A program made the position numbers and the translations under genes. This document shows, one piece after another, positions 58,893-64,000 of a stretch of 64,000 bases of DNA (its first letter is position 1; each line of letters begins with the position of its first letter). The stretch covers positions 248,001 through 312,000 of the forward strand of contig NZ_SBIT01000001.1 in assembly GCF_004765785.1 (NCBI RefSeq), written 5' to 3'. The stretch is from Halorussus ruber. GTDB taxonomy: Archaea; Halobacteriota; Halobacteria; Halobacteriales; Haladaptataceae. The notes beneath the pieces are model-generated. The model was given only the letters and a program-made list of their open reading frames with translations, was not told the origin of the DNA and did no database searches.

Positions 58893-60548
58893 TCAGAGCC
58901 GCTTGCTCACGTACGGGCCGTCCTGATAGTAGCCCAACTTCTCGCGGTAGTACTCCCGCGCGCCGATGCCCGAGATGACGCTGACCTTGTCGTAGCCCGC
59001 GTCGCCCGCAATCTCCTCGGCCTTGCGGAGGAGTTTCTTGCCGTAGCCCTTGTGCTGCCAGTCGTGGCTCTGGTCGCCGACCTCGACCATCGGGCCGTAG
59101 ACGTGGAGTTCGCGCACGAGGGCCGCGTCCTCCAGTTCCCGCCGGACCGGGTCGCCGGGGAAGCGCAGTCGGCAGAAGCCGACGAGGAGGTCCTTGTCGG
59201 GGTCCTCGTAGCTGATGAAGTGTTCGGTGCCCCCGGCGGCCTCGTAGGTCATCACGTCCAGTTCGACGTTCTCGGGGTCCTCGTCGTTCATCCCGACCTC
59301 GCGGCACCGGATGCAGTCACATTCCCACCCGTGGTCGTCCATCTTCTGGCGGGCGAGCTGTCGGAGGTTCGACTTCCAGACCCCGGCGTCGATGAAGTCC
59401 GCGGGGATGTCGCGCTGGACGCGCTGGAGGCGGGTGTACTTCGGAATCATCGACTTGATTTCGGCGACGAGTTCGGCGGCCTCCTCGTTCTGGAGCGGTT
59501 CGTACTCGTCCTGATACCACCAGTCGTAGGTCGCGGTGCCCCGGACCACGAGCGTCGGGTAGATTTTGAGGTAGTCGGGCTTCCACTTCTCGTCCTCGAA
59601 GAGCCGTCGGAAGTCTTCTAGACACATCTCCTTGGACATGCCGGGTTGGCCGGGCATCATGTGGAAGCCGACTTTGAACGCCGAATCTCGCAATCGCTGG
59701 TTGGCGTCGATGGAGGCCTGCACGCCGTGGCCGCGGTGCATCTCGCGGTTGATGCGCTCGTAGGTGGTCTGGACGCCGACCTCGACCTTCGTGCCGCCCA
59801 AATCGAGCATCCGGTTTATCTGCTCGGGGTCGCACCAGTCGGGCTTGGTCTCGAAGGTGATGCCGATGGCGCGAATGTCGTTCTGCTCGTTCTCCGCGAT
59901 GACGTCCTCCAGATACCGGAACTGCACCTCCTCGGGGTCCTCGGCGAAACTGACGCCCTCGGCTGGTTCCGGCGACTTGTCGGTGTCGTAGTCGTTCATC
60001 GCCTCCAGCGCGCGCTTGACGAACCACTCCTGATAGTCGTGGCTCCGGGCCGTCATCGTCCCGCCCATCAGGATGAGTTCGACCTTGTCTACGGGGTGGC
60101 CGATTTCCCGCAACTGTTCGAGGCGGAGCGTGACCTGCCCGTATGGGTCGTAGTCGTTCTGGACGCCGCGCGCCGCGGCGGGTTCGTGACCGGTGTAGCT
60201 CTGGGAGGAGGAGAACTCCGACCCCGGCCCGCCCGGACAGTAGAGACACTTGCCGTGGGGGCACTGGTGGGGACTGGTCATGATGGCGACCGGCGAGACG
60301 CCCGAGGCGGTCCGGACCGGCTTGTTCTGGAGGACCTCCTGCAAGTCCTCGCGGCGCTCGTCGGGCGCGTAGTCGAGCAACTCGGAGTTCTTCGGAACCT
60401 TCGGTGAGGAGTACTCCGAACAGACCGATAGCTTCTCGCTCTCCAAGTCGTCGCGCTCGATGTCGCCGTCGAGGATGCGCTCGACGAGCTCCTCGCAGAC
60501 TCGCTCGAACGCCTCGGTCTCGGTGGCGTCCGGCGTCTCGGTACTCAT
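58893..60548 (-). CDS. elp3: tRNA uridine(34) acetyl-/carboxymethyl-transferase Elp3
   Basis: 551 residues. Archaeal Elp3 modifies wobble U34 of tRNA via a radical-SAM step and a KAT acetyl-CoA domain. The radical-SAM cluster is CPHGKCLYCPGGPGSEFSSSQSYTGHEPA; other motifs are LILMGGTMTARSHDYQEWFVKRAL, FETKPDWCDPEQINRMLDLGGTKVEVGVQT and VGFHMMPGQPGMSKEM. The C-terminal GNAT domain has VGFCRLRFPG and HKGYGKKLLRKAEEIA, ending EYYREKLGYYQDGPYVSKRL. The 3' end is duplicated downstream. Start ATG 60548. Confidence 0.96.
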   Translation of the reverse strand: MSTETPDATETEAFERVCEELVERILDGDIERDDLESEKLSVCSEYSSPKVPKNSELLDYAPDERREDLQEVLQNKPVRTASGVSPVAIMTSPHQCPHGKCLYCPGGPGSEFSSSQSYTGHEPAAARGVQNDYDPYGQVTLRLEQLREIGHPVDKVELILMGGTMTARSHDYQEWFVKRALEAMNDYDTDKSPEPAEGVSFAEDPEEVQFRYLEDVIAENEQNDIRAIGITFETKPDWCDPEQINRMLDLGGTKVEVGVQTTYERINREMHRGHGVQASIDANQRLRDSAFKVGFHMMPGQPGMSKEMCLEDFRRLFEDEKWKPDYLKIYPTLVVRGTATYDWWYQDEYEPLQNEEAAELVAEIKSMIPKYTRLQRVQRDIPADFIDAGVWKSNLRQLARQKMDDHGWECDCIRCREVGMNDEDPENVELDVMTYEAAGGTEHFISYEDPDKDLLVGFCRLRFPGDPVRRELEDAALVRELHVYGPMVEVGDQSHDWQHKGYGKKLLRKAEEIAGDAGYDKVSVISGIGAREYYREKLGYYQDGPYVSKRL

Positions 60549-60611
60549 TACGTGGTATTTGGTCGGTTGGTCGGGAAAAGGGTGTCGTCTGTGGGTGCGC
60601 GACTCGTTTGT

Positions 60612-61250
60612 TCACGAAATCGCCGAGTCCGGTTCCGCCCGGAACTCGCCGCCGGTCTGGAACCAGAACGCGCCGACAACGACCGCCGCGATGACGAGGA
60701 GGGCGACGACCGACTCGGCCCAACTGTGGGCGTCGAGATAGACGCGGTTCGGGACCATCACGACCGGAATCAACAGCGTCGGCCAGAACTTCCGGTCCAC
60801 GAGCGTCAGGTAGAGCGTCGGCACCAGCGCCATCGTGACGTGACCCGAGAAGTTCCAGAAGGGCGAGAGCGCGATGTAAGGCACCGTGGCGACCGCGAGG
60901 GCCTCGGCGTACCCCGGCACGAGCGACCCCCAGTCGTAGCGGTGCCAGACGAACCACATCACCCCGGCGGTGAAGAACATCCCGCCAGCGACGAGCGCGT
61001 CCACCTGCCACGCGTTGCCCTTCGTGACCTCGTAGAGGCCCTGTCCGGTGGCGAGGACGTAGAGGCCGGTCGGGACGAGCGAGCAGACGCCCGCGCCGAG
61101 GAAGGCACCGAGGCGACGGGCGAGCGCCGACTTGTCGGCGTCTCGTCGCGCCCACTCGTAGTGAATCAGGACGAGCGCCCCCGCGCCGACCATCACCGCG
61201 GGGTGGAAGACGTAGGGGTACAGTTCCATCGCGGTCTCGAACGCACTCAT
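60612..61250 (-). CDS. PAP2-like membrane phosphatase family protein
   Basis: 212 residues, five to six helices. MSAFETAMELYPYVFHPAVMVGAGALVLIHYEW begins the protein. The active-site-like motifs are SPFWNFSGHVTMALVPTLYLTLVD (GH) and MVPNRVYLDAHSWAESVVALL (R-x5-H), as in the type 2 phosphatidic acid phosphatase fold, but the first KxxxxxxRP motif is not clear. A lipid phosphatase or transporter role is possible. The ATG at 61250 is chosen; 46 in-frame residues upstream are shadow. Confidence 0.75.
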   Translation of the reverse strand: MSAFETAMELYPYVFHPAVMVGAGALVLIHYEWARRDADKSALARRLGAFLGAGVCSLVPTGLYVLATGQGLYEVTKGNAWQVDALVAGGMFFTAGVMWFVWHRYDWGSLVPGYAEALAVATVPYIALSPFWNFSGHVTMALVPTLYLTLVDRKFWPTLLIPVVMVPNRVYLDAHSWAESVVALLVIAAVVVGAFWFQTGGEFRAEPDSAIS

Positions 61251-61400
61251 GTCCGGTCCAAGTACGCCGCCGCGAGGGAAAACCTCGCTGGCGGTCGAGC
61301 AGGGTCGAGGAGGTCCGACGCAGGCCCGAGGAGTGACAGTGTGTGACGGTATAACATCTCGGATAAGCTTCAAATCGCTGTGTGACAACTGTCACACCAC

Positions 61401-62723
61401 ATGCCGAGTCGCCCCGAACAGAGCGAAATCCGCGAGAGGGTCGCCGAACGCCTGCCGTCTCGACCCGTCGGCGTATTTTACCTCTACGTCCTCTCGCGGT
61501 CGCTGGCGTTCACGGTCCCCATCTACGTCGTCTTCTACCAGTCGCGGGGCCTCTCGCTGGCCCAGTTCGGCCTGCTCGAAGCCACCTTCACCGTCGCAGT
61601 CCTCGGCTTCGAGTTCCCGACGGGCTACCTGTCCGACCGCATCGGCAGGCGGAACGGCCTCGCGGTCGCCAACGCGCTCGGGGCGCTCGGCGCGGTGGGG
61701 TACGCGCTATCCCACTCCTTTCCGGCCTTCCTCGCGGCGGTCGTGATTCGAGCAATCGGCGCGACGTTCTCCTCCGGCGCGTCGGACGCGTGGCTCTACG
61801 AGGTGCTGGCCGACGCGGACGCCGAAGCCGAGTTCGCGCGCGTCTCGGGCCGCGCGCGGGCGCTCGGCCTCGCGGGACAGGCGGGCGCGGCCCTCCTCGG
61901 GAGTTGGGCCTACGCCGTCAGCCACCTCCTGCCGTGGGCGCTCGACGCCGTCGCGCTCCTCGCGGGCGTCGCGTTGCTCCTCGTCGCCGTGCCTGCCGCG
62001 CAGGCCGAGAGCAATCAGAATAATGCAGAAAGAAATCAAAATAGTGCCCAAAAACATAAAGATGATTCCGACGACCCGGACTACCTCACCGTCCCGGAGG
62101 CCGTCGCCGTCACCCGGACCGCGCTCGCCCGGCCCGGCCTCCGGTCGTTCGTGGCCTACACCGCGCTCTTCCTCGGCGTAGTCTCGGCGGCGCTCCTGTT
62201 CGTCCAGCCGTTCAGCGTCGAGGTCCTGTCCATCGCGCCCGAGCGCCTCGGCGCGATTTACGCCGGGCTGACGCTGGTCTCGGCCGCCGCCGCGAGCCAG
62301 ACCGGCCGCATCGAGGCCGTCGTCGGCGTCGAGGAGTGGTTCCGGGTCGCGCCCGTACTCGCGGGCGTCGGCCTCCTCGCGGTCCTCGCGGAGCCGTGGC
62401 TCGCGCTCCCGCTGTTCTTCCTCCTGCGGGCGCTCGGCGCGACTTCTCGGCCGCTCGCCGACGGTCGAATCAACGACGCCATCCGGTCGCGCGGTCGGGC
62501 CTCGGTCCTCAGCACGGTCTCGATGCTCCGGTCGGTCGCGGTCGCCCCGCTCAAAATCGCCGCCGGGGCGCTCGCGGTCGCGGCGCTCCCCCGGATGCTG
62601 GCGGCGCTGGGCGCGGTCCTGCTGGTCGGCGCGGTCGCGCTCGCGGTCTGGGCCGCGCCGCTCTCGGTGGGGGGCGATTCGGAGGCGGTGCGGGCGTCTG
62701 CTCCCGCGGACGGCGAGGGGTAG
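61401..62723 (+). CDS. MFS transporter
   Basis: 440 residues, about twelve helices. VFYLYVLSRSLAFTVPIYVVFYQSRGLSLAQFGLLEATFTVAVLGFEFPTGYLSDRIGRRNGL has the MFS signature loop GYLSDRIGRR between helices 2 and 3. The central cytoplasmic loop (about 198-228) contains ESNQNNAERNQNSAQKHKDDSDD, encoded by an abruptly A/T-rich stretch (62005-62068) amid very G/C-rich DNA. The second half carries TALFLGVVSAALLFVQPFSVEV and LAALGAVLLVGAVALAVW. Substrate unknown, drug or sugar export possible. Confidence 0.9.
   Translation: MPSRPEQSEIRERVAERLPSRPVGVFYLYVLSRSLAFTVPIYVVFYQSRGLSLAQFGLLEATFTVAVLGFEFPTGYLSDRIGRRNGLAVANALGALGAVGYALSHSFPAFLAAVVIRAIGATFSSGASDAWLYEVLADADAEAEFARVSGRARALGLAGQAGAALLGSWAYAVSHLLPWALDAVALLAGVALLLVAVPAAQAESNQNNAERNQNSAQKHKDDSDDPDYLTVPEAVAVTRTALARPGLRSFVAYTALFLGVVSAALLFVQPFSVEVLSIAPERLGAIYAGLTLVSAAAASQTGRIEAVVGVEEWFRVAPVLAGVGLLAVLAEPWLALPLFFLLRALGATSRPLADGRINDAIRSRGRASVLSTVSMLRSVAVAPLKIAAGALAVAALPRMLAALGAVLLVGAVALAVWAAPLSVGGDSEAVRASAPADGEG
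62005..62068 (+). other. A/T-rich, repeat-like insert in the MFS loop
   Basis: About 64 bases of AATCAGAATAATGCAGAAAG-type sequence within a gene that is otherwise about 70% G+C. It encodes an imperfect duplicated NQNxA unit (SNQNNAER, RNQNSAQK) in the cytoplasmic loop. Confidence 0.7.
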
Positions 62724-62790
62724 AGCCGCGGATAGTGTCCAGCGTAGCGCGTCCATCAACTAGTTTCGGCCGGTGGGCCAACTGCCATCC

Positions 62791-62924
62791 TCGGCGGACT
62801 GAAAGGGCGAGCGGGCCTCGCGTTTATCACGGTCGTCTGCGCGACCCCTATCTGGCGCGCGCAGTTCTGCGCGCGCCAGATATGTCGCGTCAGCGACCGC
62901 GAGGCCCGCGAGGGCTTTCGAAAC
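62791..62924 (+). repeat. Family A structured intergenic element, copy A3
   Basis: CGGCGGACTGAAAGG, arm GAGCGGGCCTCGCG, GGTCGTCTGCGCGACCCC, hairpin TATCTGGCGCGCGCAG/CTGCGCGCGCCAGATA, TGTCGCGTCAGCGACC, arm CGCGAGGCCCGC, GAGGGCTTTCGAAAC. This is the cleanest copy. Against A1 and A2 the outer arm has changed GCGGTTCGCG to CGGGCCTCGCG and the partner arm has changed to match. Confidence 0.85.
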
Positions 62925-63009
62925 CACAGTTCCAGAATCGTCGCTCTTCTGACCACGACTACGGCGCACCACCGAAACTACTTATCGAAGTGAAACGAAC
63001 TCCCGAGCC

Positions 63010-63144
63010 ATGAGCAACGACCACGTCACCAAGCCGAACCCCTCGGCGTTCGACGACGTGCACCTCGTCTGGAAGCTCTTCTGGGTGGTCGCCGGTGGCT
63101 TCCTGCTGCTGTTCTGGGCGGCGGTGCTGTTCGGAATGCTCTGA
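63010..63144 (+). CDS. Single-helix membrane protein, 44 aa
   Basis: MSNDHVTKPNPSAFDDVHLVWKLFWVVAGGFLLLFWAAVLFGML: a polar N-terminus followed by one long hydrophobic segment (LFWVVAGGFLLLFWAAVLFGML). A TATA-like ACTTATC (62978-62984) lies about 30 bases upstream, supporting expression. Such micro membrane proteins are often missed. Function unknown; possibly a small subunit of a membrane complex. Confidence 0.68.
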   Translation: MSNDHVTKPNPSAFDDVHLVWKLFWVVAGGFLLLFWAAVLFGML

Positions 63145-63223
63145 CGGCGCGGACTTCGGCAGTCGCTCACCACGAGAAACGGACGGAAGAAGCGTCTTCG
63201 ACGCTGTTCTGGCTGTCCGCGGA

Positions 63224-64000
63224 TTACAGCTGGTCGCTGATGGCGAGGACCACCGCGTCGAGGGTGGCCTCGCGCTCGCCGGAGAGGAACTCGATGGCTC
63301 CGTCGCGGGTGCCCTTCGCGGAGATGCCCGCGTCGGAAACCTCCTCGCTGGCGGCGTCGGCGATGTCGCGGGCGTTGACCCGGCCGTCGCTCCGGATGTG
63401 AATCTCGTCCTCGCCCACGCCGAGCGTGACGTGGTCGCCGTCCGAGGCTCCCTCGGCACCGAGTTCGCGCCGGTGAATCTCGTCCAGCAGGAGACCCGTC
63501 GGCGGGAAGTCGAACCGGTGAGTGAACGCCTCGGTGTCCAGCACGGTAAAGGAGACGCCGTCGGCACCGCGGACCGAGAGGTTCGGCTCGACGGTGTCGA
63601 GTTCGTTCTGGAGCTTCTTGCTGAACTGCTCGCTGACGTGTTCGGCGAGGTCGCGCTTCTCGTGCTCGAACAGCAGGTCCGTAATCAGTTCGCGCTTGTC
63701 CTCGTAGGACTGGTAGTAGGCTTCGAGCGCGACCGCCTCGCGGAGCGCGGTGGTGTGGGCCTCGTCGTAGCCCGCGTCGCTGGCGAGGTCGGTGTAGTCC
63801 TCGGGGGCCTCGTCCCAGTAGCTGACCGCCGGGAGGTGCGAGACGTCCTCGCGCACGTCGTCGTTGACGTGGGCCGCGAGGTTCGTCCCGAGGAGGCCCG
63901 CGGTCACGTCGTCGGCCTCCTCGCCTTCGAGGTACGGGTTGACCGCCACGTCGGCGAGGTCGGTCACGCCCTCGTCGGGGTATCCGGCGTCCACGACCAC
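63224..64000 (-). CDS. RecJ/DHH-like nuclease, C-terminal part, 5' end outside window
   Basis: The visible 258 residues correspond to the C-terminal half of a haloarchaeal RecJ-like (DHH/DHHA1) protein. MVVDAGYPDEGVTDLADVAVNPYLEGEEADDVTAGLLGTNLAAHVNDDVRED comes after the missing catalytic DHH block, and LGVGEDEIHIRSDGRVNARDIADAASEEVSDAG plus GAIEFLSGEREATLDAVVLAIS look like the DHHA1-type domain. Such proteins associate with GINS in archaea, which fits with gins51 in the window. The frame is open to the window edge. Assignment is moderate because the catalytic motifs lie outside. Confidence 0.65.
   Translation of the reverse strand: MVVDAGYPDEGVTDLADVAVNPYLEGEEADDVTAGLLGTNLAAHVNDDVREDVSHLPAVSYWDEAPEDYTDLASDAGYDEAHTTALREAVALEAYYQSYEDKRELITDLLFEHEKRDLAEHVSEQFSKKLQNELDTVEPNLSVRGADGVSFTVLDTEAFTHRFDFPPTGLLLDEIHRRELGAEGASDGDHVTLGVGEDEIHIRSDGRVNARDIADAASEEVSDAGISAKGTRDGAIEFLSGEREATLDAVVLAISDQL

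Noticed and set aside
59317-61395. 692-codon minus-strand frame overlapping elp3
   Set aside because: Arg/Pro/Gly-rich shadow of elp3 and the membrane phosphatase gene in another frame.

Overview
The window is haloarchaeal chromosome (class Halobacteria). Evidence: proteins are strongly acidic, G+C is high (mid-60s % by eye) with G/C-rich third codon positions, many genes have a TATA-like box 27-30 bases before the start codon (leaderless transcripts), and the marker genes are archaeal: TFB, Orc1/Cdc6, Dna2-type helicase-nuclease, small primase subunit, Gins51, Cdc48, pelota, RqcH, archaeal Elp3, Lsm and L37e. A Halorussus/Haladaptatus-like organism is possible, but the genus cannot be fixed from this sequence alone.

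Layout. 1-9.9 kb: end of a methyltransferase gene, thrS, a frameshifted S-layer-like pseudogene, a glutaredoxin, a PduO-type adenosyltransferase, TFB and small conserved genes. 9.9-13.1 kb: a predicted replication origin (six copies of an ORB-like motif around A/T-rich DNA) next to orc1/cdc6, with four different tandem-repeat arrays within about 3.2 kb. 13.1-21 kb: dna2, lsm-rpl37e, purF and a Tat-exported S15-type hydrolase. 21-28 kb: DUF420 protein, tRNA-Leu(GAG), a thioesterase, two duplicated winged-helix/DICT gene pairs, MBF1 and the relic of an IS200/IS605-type element. 28-38 kb: sugar isomerase/epimerase, Nudix, methyltransferase, Gfo/Idh oxidoreductase, eIF2B-like protein, small zinc and membrane proteins, and archease-rtcB. 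38-44 kb: priS-gins51 and the cdc48 operon. 44-53 kb: hydrolase, panB, HAD phosphatase, acyl-CoA dehydrogenase, pelota and DUF4013 membrane proteins. 53-64 kb: a lower-GC regulator/nucleotide-fold pair, rqcH, an MBL hydrolase, a lower-GC four-TM protein with a tiny partner, elp3, an MFS transporter and the end of a RecJ/DHH-like gene.

Functional themes. Replication (origin, Orc1, Dna2, PriS, Gins51, RecJ-like), ribosome rescue and protein quality control (pelota, RqcH, Cdc48), and tRNA metabolism (ThrRS, RtcB with archease, Elp3, tRNA-Leu) are well represented.

The most unusual signal is non-coding. Two families of intergenic elements recur through the window: family A with six copies and family B with five. 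Within each family the stem sequences differ between copies while pairing is kept, and short loop or linker motifs stay constant. That is the mark of a selected structure, probably RNA. A third hairpin module with a constant GCGGTTT loop sits in two family A copies and once on its own. Other points of interest are an abrupt 300-bp low-GC patch inside priS, a duplicated elp3 3' end, a palindromic in-frame insertion in dna2, and a PurF propeptide of 44 residues with repeats.
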